From assembly GCF_910589235.1 (NCBI RefSeq), contig NW_025813595.1, positions 372,001-436,000 on the forward strand: a stretch of DNA of 64,000 nucleotides, in the 5' to 3' direction. Numbering within the stretch: the first letter of the stretch is position 1; the number at the start of each line of letters is the position of its first letter. Below the pieces are notes generated by a model. That model saw only the letters and a program-made list of their open reading frames with translations. It was not told the DNA's origin and ran no database searches. The translations under genes and the position numbers were made by a program. Origin of the DNA: Vespa crabro. Lineage: Eukaryota > Arthropoda > Insecta > Hymenoptera > Vespidae. Below, one piece after another: positions 24,300 to 37,639 of this stretch.

Positions 24300-25625
24300 T
24301 GGTAACATTTTTCTAACTGTGGCACAAGTATTATTAAAGATTTCACGATTTTATCTTCGCATATACCGAAATTCGCGTATGTCGATTACGTTTTTCGAGA
24401 AATTAACATATGAAAACGCGTATTTAAACATAGTAAACACGTTATATTCTTGTTATATTCTTTATTCAGCATCGATAGAATATAAAATCAATGAAATTGA
24501 ACGAGATTTTTGTTTTTCGACGATACGCGTATATGAGCGAAAAATCGTATATACGATATGAAAGAATGTTAAAAACTATGATTCCAATATAAAATAGATG
24601 TTTGATCATATGAAATGCAATGTTCTGAATCGATTGGTAACATTTTTCTAACTGTGGCACAAGTATTATTAAAGATTTCACGATTTTATCTTCGCATATA
24701 CCGAAATTCGCCTATGTCGATTACGTTTTTCGACAATTATCATATGAAAACTCGTATTTAAACATAGTAGAAACGATATATTCTTGTTATATTCTATTTT
24801 CTGCATCGATAGAATATAAATTCAATGAAATTGAACGAGATTTCAAGTTTTCGTTTTTCGCCGATACGCGTATATGAGCGTAAGATCGTGTATACGATAT
24901 GAAAGAATGTTAAAAACTTTGATTCCAATATAAAATAGATGTTTGATCTTATGAAATGCAATGTTCTGAATCGATTGGTAACATTTTTCTAACTGTGGCA
25001 CAAGTATTATTAAAGATTTCACGATTTTATCTTCGCATATACCGAAATTCGACCTATGTCGATTAGGTTTTTCGAAAATTATCATATGAAAACGCGTATT
25101 TAACCTTAGTAAAAGCGTTATATTCTTGTTATATTCTTTATTCTGCATCGATGGAATATAAAATCAATGATATTGAACGAGACTTCAATTTTTCGTTTTT
25201 CGACGATACGCGTATATGTGCGAAAAATCATATACGATATGAAAGAATGTTAAAAACTTTGATTCCAATATAAAATAGATGTATGATCTTATGAAATACA
25301 ATGTTCTGAATCGATTGGTAACATTTTTCTAATTGTGACACAAGTTTTATTATAGATTTCACGATTTTATCTTCGCATATACCGAAATTCGCGTATGTCG
25401 ATTAGGCTTTTCGAAAATTATCATATGAAAACGCGTATATAAACATAGTAAAAACGTTATATTCTTGTTATATTCTTTATTCTGCATCGATGGAATATAA
25501 AATCAATGATATTGAACGAGACTTCAATTTTTCGTTTTTCGACGATACGCGTATATGTGCGAAATATCGTATATACGATATGAAAGAATGTTAAAAACTT
25601 TGATTCCAATATAAAATAGATGTTT
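24300..25625 (+). repeat. 1.3-kb segment duplicated at 26669-27995 (offset 2370)
   Basis: Q, R and the CGATGGAATAT monomers follow in the same order in both places, with the shared marker AAAAACTATGATTCC near 24571 and 26940. The right edge is where the first copy has TATGATATGCAATGTTTTG and the second has TATGAAATGCAATGTTCTG. With the 4071-bp duplication this gives three copies of the Q-R core (20395, 24466 and 26836). Confidence 0.85.
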
Positions 25626-28600
25626 GATCTTATGATATGCAATGTTTTGAATCGATTGGTAACATTTTTATAACTGTGGCACAAGTATTATTAAAGATTT
25701 CACGATTTTATCTTCGCAGATTCCGAAATTCGCGTATGTCGATTACGTTTTTCGACAATTATCATCTGAAAACGCGTATTTAATCATAGTAAAAACGTTA
25801 TATTCTTGTTATATTCTTTATTCTGCATCGATAGAATATAAAATCAATGCAATTGAACGAGATTTCAAGTTTTCGTTTATCGACGATACGATATATGAGC
25901 GAAAAATCGTATATACGATATGAAAGAATGTTAAAAACTTTGATTCCAATATAAAATAGATGTTTGATCTTATGAAATGCAATGTTCTGAATCGATTGGT
26001 AACATTTTTCTAACTGTGACACAAGTTTTATTACAGATTTCACGATTTTTTCTTCGCACATACCGAAATTCGCGTATGTCGATTACGTTTTTTGACAATT
26101 ATCATATGAAAACTCGTATTTAAACATAGTAAACACGTTATATTCTTGTTATATTCTTTATTCAGCATCGATAGAATATAAAATCAATGAAATTGAACGA
26201 GATTTTCGGTTTTCGACGATACGCGTATTTGAGCGAAAAATCGTATATACGATATGAAAGAATGTTACAAACTTTGATTCCAATATAAAATAGAAGTTTG
26301 ATCTTATGAAATGCAATGTTCTGAATCGATTGGTAACATTTTTCTAACTGTGGCACAAGTATTATTAAAGATTTCACGATTTTATCTTCGCATATACCGA
26401 AATACGAGCATGTCGATTACGTTTTTCGACAATTATCATATGAAAACGAGTATTTGAACATAGTAAAAACGTTATATTCTTGTTATATTCTTATTCTGCT
26501 TCGATAGAATATAAAATCAATGAAATTGAACGAGATTTCAAGTTTTCGTTTATCGACGATACGAGTATATGAGCGAAAAATCGTATATACGATATGAAAG
26601 AATGTTAAAGACTTTGATTCCAATATAAAATAGATGTTTGATCTTATGAAATGCAATGTTCTGAATCGACTGGTAACATTTTTCTAACTGTGGCACAAGT
26701 ATTATTAAAGATTTCACGATTTTATCTTCGCATATACCGAAATTCGCGTATGTCGATTACGTTTTTCGACAATTAACATATGAAAACGCGTATTTAAACA
26801 TAGTAAACACGTTATATTCTTGTTATATTCTTTATTCAGCATCGATAGAATATAATATCAATGAAATTGAACGAGATTTTTGTTTTTCGACGATACGCGT
26901 ATATGAGCGAAAAATCGTATATACGATATGAAAGAATGTTAAAAACTATGATTCCAATATAAAATAGATGTTTGATCATATGAAATGCAATGTTCTGAAT
27001 CGATTGGTAACATTTTTCTAACTGTGGCACAAGTATTATTAAAGATTTCACGATTTTATCTTCGCATATACCGAAATTCGCCTATGTCGATTACGTTTTT
27101 CGACAATTATCATATGAAAACTCGTATTTAAACATAGTAGAAACGATATATTCTTGTTATATTCTATTTTCTGCATCGATAGAATATAAATTCAATGAAA
27201 TTGAACGAGATTTCAAGTTTTCGTTTTTCGCCGATACGCGTATATGAGCGTAAGATCGTGTATACGATATGTAAGAATGTTAAAAACTTTGATTCCAATA
27301 TAAAATAGATGTTTGATCTTATGAAATGCAATGTTCTGAATCGATTGGTAACATTTTTCTAACTGTGGCACAAGTATTATTAAAGATTTCACGATTTTAT
27401 CTTCGCATATACCGAAATTCGACCTATGTCGATTAGGTTTTTCGAAAATTATCATATGAAAACGCGTATTTAACCTTAGTAAAAGCGTTATATTCTTGTT
27501 ATATTCTTTATTCTGCATCGATGGAATATAAAATCAATGATATTGAACGAGACTTCAATTTTTCGTTTTTCGACGATACGCGTATATGTGCGAAAAATCA
27601 TATACGATATGAAAGAATGTTAAAAACTTTGATTCCAATATAAAATAGATGTTTGATCTTATGAAATACAATGTTCTGAATCGATTGGTAACATTTTTCT
27701 AATTGTGACACAAGTTTTATTATAGATTTCACGATTTTATCTTCGCATATACCGAAATTCGCGTATGTCGATTAGGCTTTTCGAAAATTATCATATGAAA
27801 ACGCGTATTTAAACATAGTAAAAACGTTATATTCTTGTTATATTCTTTATTCTGCATCAATGGAATATAAAATCAATGATATTGAACGAGACTTCAATTT
27901 TTCGTTTTTCGACGATACGCGTATATGTGCGAAATATCGTATATACGATATGAAAGAATGTTAAAAACTTTGATTCCAATATAAAATAGATGTTTGATCT
28001 TATGAAATGCAATGTTCTGAATCGATTGGTAACATTTTTCTAACTGTGACACAAGTTTTATTACAGATTTCACGATTTTATCTTCGCACATACCGAAATT
28101 CGCGTATGTCGATTACGTTTTTCGATAATTAACATATGAAAACGCGTATTTAAACATAGTAAACACGTTATATTCTTGTTATATTCTTTATTCAGCATCG
28201 ATAGAAAATAAAATCAATGAAATTGAACGAGATTTTCGTTTTTCGACGATACGCGTATATGAGCGAAAAATCGTATATACGATATGAAAGAATGTTACAA
28301 ACTTTGATTCCAATATAAAATAGAAGTTTGATCTTATGAAATGCAATGTTCTGAATCGATTGGTAACATTTTAAACTGTGGCACAAGTATTATTAAAGAT
28401 TTCACGATTTTATCTTCGCATATACCGAAATTCGCGTATGTCGATTACGTTTTTCGACAATTATCATATGAAAACGCGTATTTAAACATAATAAACACGT
28501 TATATTCTTGTTATATTCTTTATTCTGCATCGATAGAATATAAAAACAATGAAATTGAACGAGATTTCAAATTTTCGTTTTTCGACGATACGCGTATAAG

Positions 28601-31049
28601 AGCGAAAAATCGTATATACGATATGAAAGAATGTTAAAAACTTTGATTCCAATATAAAATAGATGTTTGATCATATGAAATGCAATGTTCTGAATCGATT
28701 GGTAACATTTTTCTAACTGTGGCACAAGTATTATTAGAGATTTCACGATTTTATCTTCGCATATACCGAAATTCGCCTATGTCGATTACGTTTTTCGAAA
28801 ATTATCATATGAAAACTAGTATTTAAACATAGTAGAAACGATATATTCTTGTTATATTCTATTTTCTGCATCGATAGAATATAAATTCAATGAAATTGAA
28901 CGAGATTTCAAGTTTTCGTTTTTCGCCGATACGCGTATATGAGCGAAAGATCGTGTATACGATATGAAAGAATGTTAAAAACTTTGATTCCAATATAAAA
29001 TAGATGTTTGATCTTATGAAATGCAATGTTCTGAATCGATTGGTAACATTTTTCTAACTGTGACACAAGTATTATTAAAGATTTCACGATTTTATCTTCG
29101 CATATACCGAAATTCGACCTATGTCGATTAGTTTTTTCGACAAATATCATATGAATACGCGTATTTAAACATAGTAGAAACGATATATTCTTGTTATATT
29201 CTATTTTCTGCATCGATAGAATATAAAATCAATGAAATTGAACGAGATTTCAAGTTTTCGCTTTTCGCCGATACGCGTATATGAGCGAAAGATCGTTTAT
29301 ACGATATGAAAGAATGTTAAAAACTATGATTCCAATATAAAATAGATGTTTGAACTTATGAAATGCAATGTTCTGAATCGATTGGTAACATTTTTATAAC
29401 TGTGGCACAAGTAATATTAAAGATTTCACGATTTTATCTTCGCATATACCGAAACTCGCGTATGTCCATTAGGTATTTCGACAATTATCATATGAAAACG
29501 CATATTTAAACATAGTAAAAACGTTATATTCTTGTTATATTCTTTATTCTGCATCGATAGAATATAAAATCAATGCAATTGAACGAGATTTCAAGTTTTT
29601 GTTTATCGACGATACGATATCTGAGCGAAAAATCCTATATACGATATGAAAGAATGTTAAAAACTTTGATTCCAATATAAAATAGATGTTTGATCTTATG
29701 AAATGCAATGTTCTGAATCTACTGGTAACATTTTTCTAACTGTGGCACAAGTATTATTAAAGATTTCACGATTTTATCTTCGCATATACCGAAAATCGCG
29801 TATGTCAATTAAGTTTTTCGACAATTATCATATGAAAACGCGTATTTAACCATAGTAAAAACGTTATATTCTTGTTATATTCTTTATTCTGCATCGATAG
29901 AATATAAAATCAATGAAATTGAAGGAGATTTCAAGTTTTCGTTTATCTACGATACGAGTATATGAGCAAAAAATCATATATACGATATGAAAGAATTTTA
30001 AAAACTTTGATTCCAATATAAAATAGATGTTTGATCTTATGAAATGCAATGTTCTGAACGATTGGTAACATTTTTCTGACTGTGGCACAAGTATTATTAA
30101 AGATTTCACGATTTTATCTTCGCATATACCGATATTCGCGTATGTCGATTAGACTTTTCGAAAATTATCATATGAAAACGCGTATTTAACCATAGTAAAA
30201 ACGTTATATTCTTGTTATATTCTTTATTCTGCATCGATGGAATATAAAATCAATGATATTGAACGAGACTTCAAGTTTTCGTTTTTCGACGATACGCGTA
30301 TATGTGCGAAAAATCATATACGATATGAAAGAATGTTAAAAACTTTGATTCCAATATAAAATAGATGTTTGATCTTATGAAATGCAATGTTCTGAATCGA
30401 TTGGTAACATTTTTCTAATTGTGACACAAGTTTTATTACAGATTTCACGATTTTATCTTCGCATATACCGAAATTCGCGTATGTCGATTAGGCTTTTCGA
30501 AAATTATCATATGAAAACGCGTATTTAAACATAGTAAAAACGTTATATTCTTGTTATATTCTTTATTCAGCATCGATAGAATATAAAATCAATGAAATTG
30601 AACGAGATTTTCGTTTTTCGACGATACGCGTATATGAGCGAAAAATCGTATATACGATATGAAAGAATGTTACAAACTTTGATTCCAATATAAAATAGAA
30701 GTTTGATCTTATGAAATGCAATGTTCTGAATCGATTGGTAACATTTTTCTAACTGTGGCACAAGTATTATTAAAGATTTCACGATTTTATCTTCGCAATA
30801 TACCGAAATTCGCGTATGTCGATTACGTTTTTCGACCACTATCATATGAAAACGCGTATTTAAACATAATAAACACGTTATATTCTTGTTATATTCTTTA
30901 TTCTGCATCGATAGAATATAAAAACAATGAAATTGAACGAGATTTCAAGTTTTCGTTTTTCGACGATACGCGTATATGAGCGAAAAATCGTATATACGAT
31001 ATGAAAGAATGTTAAAAACCTTGATCCCAACTTAAAGTAGATGTTTCAT

Positions 31050-34000
31050 CTTATGAAATGCAATGTTCTGAATCGATTGGTAACATTTTTCTAACTTTGG
31101 CACAAGTATTATTAAAGATTTCACGATTTTATCTTCGCATATACCGAAATTCGCGTATGTCGATTAAGTTTTTCGACAATTATCATATGAAAACGAATAT
31201 TTAAACATAGTAAAAACGTTATATTCTTGTTATATTCTTTATTCTGCATCGATAGAATATAAAATCAATGAAATTGAACGAGATTTCAAGTTTTCGTTTT
31301 TCGACGATACTCGTATATAAGCGAAAAATCGTATATACGATATGAAAGAATGTTAAAAACTTTGATTCCAATATAAAATAGATGTTTGATCTTATGAAAT
31401 GCAATGTTCTGAATCGACTGGTAACATTTTTCTAACTGTGGAACAAGTATTATTAAAGATTTCACGATTTTATTTTCGCATATACCGAAATTCGAGTATG
31501 TCGATTACGTTTTTCGACAATTATCATATGAAAAAGCGTATTTAAACATAGTAAAAACGTTATATTCTTGTTATATTCTTTATTCAGCATCGATAGAATA
31601 TAAAATCAATGAAATTGAACGAGATTTCAAGTTTTCGTTTGTCGACGATACGCGTATATGAGCGAAAAATCGTATATACGATAAGAAAGAATGTTAAAAA
31701 CTTTGATTCCAATATAAAATAGATGTTTAATCTTATGAAATGCAATGTTCTGAATCCATTGGTAACATTTTTCTAACTGTGACACAAGTATTATTAAAGA
31801 TTTCACGACTTTATCTTCGCATATACCGAAAATCGCCTATGTCGATTACGTTTTACGACAATTATCATATGAAAACGCGTATTTAAACTTAGTTGAAACG
31901 ATATATTCTTGTTATATTCTATTTTCTGCTTCGATAGAATAAAAAATCAATGAAATTGAACGAGATTTCAAGTTTTCGTTTTTCGACGATACGCGTATAT
32001 GAGCGAAAAATCGTAAATACGATATGAAAGAATGTTAAAAACTATGATTCCAATATAAAATAGATGTTTGACATTATGAAATGCAATGTTCTGAATCGAT
32101 TGGTAACATTTTTCTAACTGTGACACAAGTATTATTACAGATTTCACGATTTTATCTTCGCATATACCGAAATTCGCGTATGTCGATTACGTTTTTCGAC
32201 AATTATCATATGAAAACGCGTATTTAAACATAGTAAAAACGTTATATTCTTGTTATATTCTTTATTCTGCATCGATAGAATATAAAATCAATGAAAATGA
32301 ACGAGATTTCAAGTTTTCGTTTTTGGACGATACGCTTATTTGAGCGAAAATTCGTATATACGATATGAAAAAATGTTAAAAACTTTTATTCCAATATAAA
32401 GTAGATGTATGATCTTATGAAATGCAATGTTCTGAATCGATTGGTAACATTTTTCTAACTGTGGCACAAGTATTATTAAAGATTTCACGATTTTATCCTC
32501 GCATATACCGAAATTCGCGTATGTCGATTACGTTTTTCGACATTTATCATATGAAAACGCGTGTTTAAACATAGTAAAAACGTCATATTCTTGTTATATT
32601 CTTTATTCTGCAACGATAGAATATAAAATCAATGAAATTGAACGAGATTTTCGTTTTTCGACGATACGCGTATATGAGCGAAAAATCGTAAATAAAATAT
32701 GAAAGAATATCAAAAACTTTGATTCCAATATAAAATAGATGTTTGACCTTATGAAATGCAATGTTCTGAATCGATTAGTAACATTTTTATAACTGTGGAA
32801 CAAGTATTATTAAAGATTTAACGATTTTATCTTCGCATATACCGAAATTCGCGTATGTCGATTACGTTTTTCGACAATTATCATATGAAAACGCGTATTT
32901 AAACATAGTAAAAACGTTATATTCTTGTTATATTCTTTATTCTGCATCGATAGAATATAAGACCAATAAAATTGAACGAGATTTTCGTTTTTCGACGATA
33001 CGCGAATATGAGCGAAAAATCGTAAATAAAATATGAAAGAATGTTAAAAACTTTGATTCCAATATAAAATAGATGTTTGAGCTTATGAAATGCAATATTC
33101 TAAATCGATTGGTAACATTTTTATAACTGTGGCACAAGTATTATTAAAGATTTCACGATTTTATCTTCGCATATACCGAAATTCGCGTATGTCGATTACG
33201 CTTTTCGAAAATTATCATATGAAAACGCGTATTTAAACATAGTAAAAACGTTATTTTCTTGTTATATTCTTTATTCCGCATCGATAGAATATAAAATCAA
33301 TGAAATTGAATGAGATTTCAAGTTTTCGTTTTTCGACGATACGCGTATATGAGCGAAAAATCGTAAATACGATATGAAAGAATGATAAAAACTTTGATTC
33401 CAATATAAAATAGATGTCAGACCTTATGAAATGCAATGTTCTGAAACGATTGGTAACATTTTTATAACTGTGGCACAAGTATTATTAAAGATTTAACGAT
33501 TTTATCTTCGCATATACCGAAATTCGCGTATGTCGATTACGTTTTTCGACAATTATCATATGAAAACCCATATTTAAACATAGTAAAAACGTTATATTCT
33601 TGTTATATTCTTTATTCTGCATCGATAGAATATAAAATCAATGAAATTGAACGAGATTTCAAGTTTTCGTTTTTCGACGATACGCGTATGTGAGCGAAAA
33701 ATCGTATATACGATATGAAAGAATGTTAAAAACTTTGATTCCAATATAAAATAGATGTTTGATCTTATGAAATGCAATGTTCTGAATCGTTTGGTAACAT
33801 TTTTCTAACTGTGGCACAAGTATTATTAAAGATTTAACGATTTTATCTTCGCATAAACCGATATTCGCGTATGTCGATTATGTTTTTTGACAATTATCAT
33901 ATGAAAACGCGTATTTAAACATATTAAAGACGTTATATTCTTGTTATATTCTTTATGCTTCATCGATAGAATATAAAAACAATGAAATTGAACGAGATTT

Positions 34001-34598
34001 CAAGTTTTCATTTTCCGACGATACGCGTATATGAGCGTAAAATCGTATATACGATATGAATGAATGTTAAAAACTTTGATTCCAATATAAAATAGATGTT
34101 TGATCTTATGAAATGCAATGTTCTGAATCGATTGGTAACATTTTTCTAACTGTGGCACAAGTATGATATAGATTTAACGATTTTATCTTCGCATATACCG
34201 ATATTCGCTTATGTCGATTATGTTTTTCGACAATTATCATATGAAAACCCGTATTTAAACATATTAAAAACGTTATATTCTTGTTATATTCTTTATTCTG
34301 CATCGATAGAATATAAAAACAATGAAATTGAACGAGATTTCAAGTTTTCGTTTTTCGACGATACGCGTAGATGAGCGAAAAATCGTATATACGACATGAA
34401 AGAATGTTAAAAACTTTGATTCCAATATAAAATAGATGTTTGATTTTATGAAATGCAATGTTCTGAATCGATTGGTAACATTTTTCTAACTGTGGCACAA
34501 GTATTATTAAAGATTTCACGATTTTATCTTCGCATATACCGAAATTCGCGTATGTCGATTACGTTTTTCGACAATTATCATATGAAAACGCGTATTTA
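31050..34598 (+). repeat. Less homogenised monomers, left part
   Basis: Around ten monomers with many private substitutions and little higher-order order. Examples are CTTGATCCCAACTTAAAGTAG near 31020 (noted as CTTAAAGTAG), TTTGGACGATACG near 32332, AATAAAATATGAAAG near 32692 and 33025, and TTTATGCTTCATCG near 33951. Two consecutive monomers share a 10-bp-shorter GAGATTTTCGTTTTTCG segment (32645, 32979) and a third (33251) restores it. More private variation suggests slower turnover than in the flanking domains. Confidence 0.75.
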
Positions 34599-36280
34599 AA
34601 CTTAGTAGAAACGATATATTCTTGTTATATTCTATTTTCTGCTTCGATAGAATATGAAATCAATGAAATTGAACGAGATTTCAAGTTTTCGTTTTTCGAC
34701 GATACGCGTATATGAGCGAAAAATCGTAAATACGATATGAAAGAATGTTAAAAACTTTGATTCCAATATAAAATAGATGTTAGACCTTATGAAATGAAAT
34801 GTTCTGAAACGATTGGTAACATTTTTATAACTGTGGCACAAGTATTATTAAAGATTTCACGATTTTATCTTCGGATATACCGAAATTCGCGTATGTCGAT
34901 TACGTTTTTCGACAATTATCATATGAAAACGCGTATTTAAACATAGTAAAAACGTTATATTCTTGTTATATTCTTTATTCTGCATCAATAGATTATAAAA
35001 ACAATGATATTGAACGATATTTCAAGTTTTCGTTTTTCGTCGATACGCGTATATGAGCGAAAAATCGTATATACGATATGAAAGAATGTTAAAAACTTTG
35101 ATTCCAATATAAAATAGATGTTTGAACTTATGAAATGCAATGTTCTGAATCGATTGGTAACATTTTTCTAACTGTGGCACAAGTATTATTAAAGATTTCA
35201 CGATTTTATCTTCGCATATACCGAAATTCGCCTATGTCGATTACGTTTTTCGACAATTATCATATGAAAACGCGTATTTAAACTTAGTAGAAACGATATA
35301 TTCTTGTTATATTCTATTTTCTGCTTCGATAGAATATAAAATCAATGAAATTGAACTAGATTTCAAGTTTTCGTTTTTCGACGATACGCGTATATGAGCG
35401 AAAAATCGAAAATACGATATGAAAGAATGTTAAAAACTTTGATTCCAATATAAAATAGATGTTAGACCTTTTGAAATGCAATGTTCTGAAACGATTGGTA
35501 ACATTTTTATAACTGTGGCACAAGTATTATTAAAGATTTCACGATTTTATCTTCGCATATACCGAAATTCGCGTATGTCGATTAAGTTTTTCGACAATTA
35601 TCATATGAAAACGCGTATTTAAACATATTAAACACGTTATATTCTAGTTATATTCTTTATTCAGCATCTATAGGATATAAAATCAATGAAATTGAACGAG
35701 ATTTCAAGTTTTCATTTTCCGACGATACGCGTATATGAGCATAAAATCTTATATACGATATGAAGGAATGTTAAAATCTTTGATTCCAATATAAAATAGA
35801 TGTTTGATCTAATGAAATGCAATGTTCTGAATCGATTGGTAACATGTTTCTAACTGTGGCACAAGTATTATTAAAGATTTCACGATTTTATCTTCGCATA
35901 TACCGAAATTCGCCTATGTCGATTACGTTTTTCGACAATTATCATATGAAAACGCGTATTTGAACTTAGTAGAAACGATATATTCTTGTTATATTCTATT
36001 TTCTGCTTCGATAGAATATAAAATCAATGAAATTGAACGAGATTTCAAGTTTTCGTTTTTCGACGATACGCGTATATGAGCGAAAAATCGTAAATACGAT
36101 ATGAAAGAATGTTAAAAACTTTGATTCCATTATAAAATAGATGTTTGATCTTATGAAATGCAATGTTTTGAATCGATTGGTAAAATTTCTAGAACTTTGG
36201 CACAAGTATTATTAAAGGTTTCACGATTTTATCTTCGCATATACCGAAATTCGCGTATGTCGATTACGTTTTTCGACAAT
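34599..36280 (+). repeat. Dimeric higher-order repeat, 682 bp, about 2.5 copies
   Basis: The marker AACTTAGTAGAAACG occurs at 34599, 35281 and 35963, exactly 682 bp apart, each time followed by TTCTATTTTCTGCTTCG. The alternate monomer differs (ATTGATATTGAACGATATTTC-type changes in the first copy, TCATTTTCCGACG in the second), so only one of the two monomers is homogenised. A related marker, AACTTAGTTGAAACG, lies upstream at 31887. Confidence 0.85.
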
Positions 36281-37450
36281 TATCATATGAAAACGCGTAT
36301 TTAAATATAGTAAAAACGTTATATTCTTGTTATATTCTTTATTCTGCATCGATAGAATATAAAATCAATGAAATTGAACGAGATATCAAGTTTTCGTTTT
36401 TCGACGATACGCGTATATGAGCGAAAAATAGTATATACGATATGAAAGAATGTTAGAAACTTTGATTCCAATATAAAATAGATGTTTGATCTTATGAAAT
36501 GCAATGTTCTGAATCGATTGGTAACATTTTTCTAACTGTGGCACAAGTATTATTAAAGATTTAACGATTTTATCTTCGCATATACCGATATTCGCGTATG
36601 TCGATTATGTTTTTTGACAATTATCATATGAAAACGCGTATTTAAACATATTAAAGACGTTATATTCTTGTTATATTCTTTATTCTGCATCGATAGAATA
36701 TAAAAACAATGAAATTGAACGAGATTTCAAGTTTTCGTTTTTCGACGACACGCGTATATGAGCGAAAAATCGTATATATGATATGAAAGAATTTTAAAAA
36801 CTTTGATTCCAATATAAAATAGATGTTTGATCTTATGAAATGCAATGTTCTGAATCGATTGGAAACATTTTTCTAACTGTGGCACATGTATTATTAAAGA
36901 TTTCACGACTTTATCTTCGCATGTACCGAAATTCGCGTATGTTGATTACGTTTTTCGACAATTATCATATGAAAACGCGTATTTAAACATAGTAAACACG
37001 TTATATTCTTGTTATATTCTTTATTCAGCATCGATGGAATATAAAAACAATGAAATTGAACGAGATTTCAAGTTTTCGTTTTTCGACGATACGCGTATAT
37101 GAGCGAAAAATCGTATATATGATATGAAAGAATGTTAAAATCTTTGATTCCAATATAAAATAGATGTTTGGTCTTATGAAATGCAATATTATGAATCGAT
37201 TGTTAACATTTTTCTAACTGTGGCACAATTATTATTAAAGATTTCACGATTTTATCTTCGCATATACCGAAATTCGCGTATGTCGATTACGTTTTTCGAC
37301 AATTATCATATGAAAACGAGTATTTAAACATAGTAAACACGTTATATTCTAGTTATATTCTTTATTCAGCATCTATAGGATATAAAATCAATGAAATTGA
37401 ACGAGATTTCAAGTTTTCATTTTCCGACGATACGCGTATATGAGCGTAAA
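35640..37450 (+). repeat. Pentamer spacing (1705 bp) of a marked monomer
   Basis: ATTCTAGTTATATTC followed by GCATCTATAGGATAT and TCATTTTCCGACG occurs at 35641 and again at 37346, five monomers apart. ATATTAAAGACG is found at 33920 and 36647, eight monomers apart (2727 bp). These shared private variants show block exchange here too, but the intervening monomers are not well matched, so a regular pentamer HOR is not established. Confidence 0.7.
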
Positions 37451-37639
37451 ATCGTATATACGATATGAAGGAATGTTAAAAACTTTGATTCCAATACAAA
37501 ATAGATGTTTGATCTTATGAAATGCAATGTTCTGAATCGATTGGTAACATTTTTCTAACTGTGGCACAAGTATTATTAAAGATTTCACGATTTCATCTTC
37601 GCATATACCGAATTTCGCGTATGTCGATTACGTTTTTCG

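Larger units (their letters stand above)
12249..31050 (+). repeat. Mosaic domain of 334-bp and 341-bp monomer subfamilies
   Basis: Two 334-bp subfamilies alternate with 341-bp monomers. P has GAGATTTTCGGTTTTCGACG, GTATTTGAGCG and GTTACAAAC, starting near 12249, 17332, 19364, 23434 and 26146. Q has GAGATTTTTGTTTTTCGACG with GATCATATG, starting near 12924, 16315, 18689, 20379, 24450 and 26820. Both have lost 7 bp in the palindromic core. A 341-bp R type has TTTCGCCGATACG. Blocks of about 0.9-2.6 kb are reused in different orders, so no single HOR period fits. The right edge, near 31050, is where P, Q and R markers stop. Confidence 0.85.

Noticed and set aside
24280..24561. Plus-strand open frames of 87-98 codons (24280-24561, 28341-28637, 30716-30979, 46232-46501)
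   Set aside because: Each spans a monomer with an unusual indel that removes the usual stops. They are not shared by the family at large and encode no recognisable domain.
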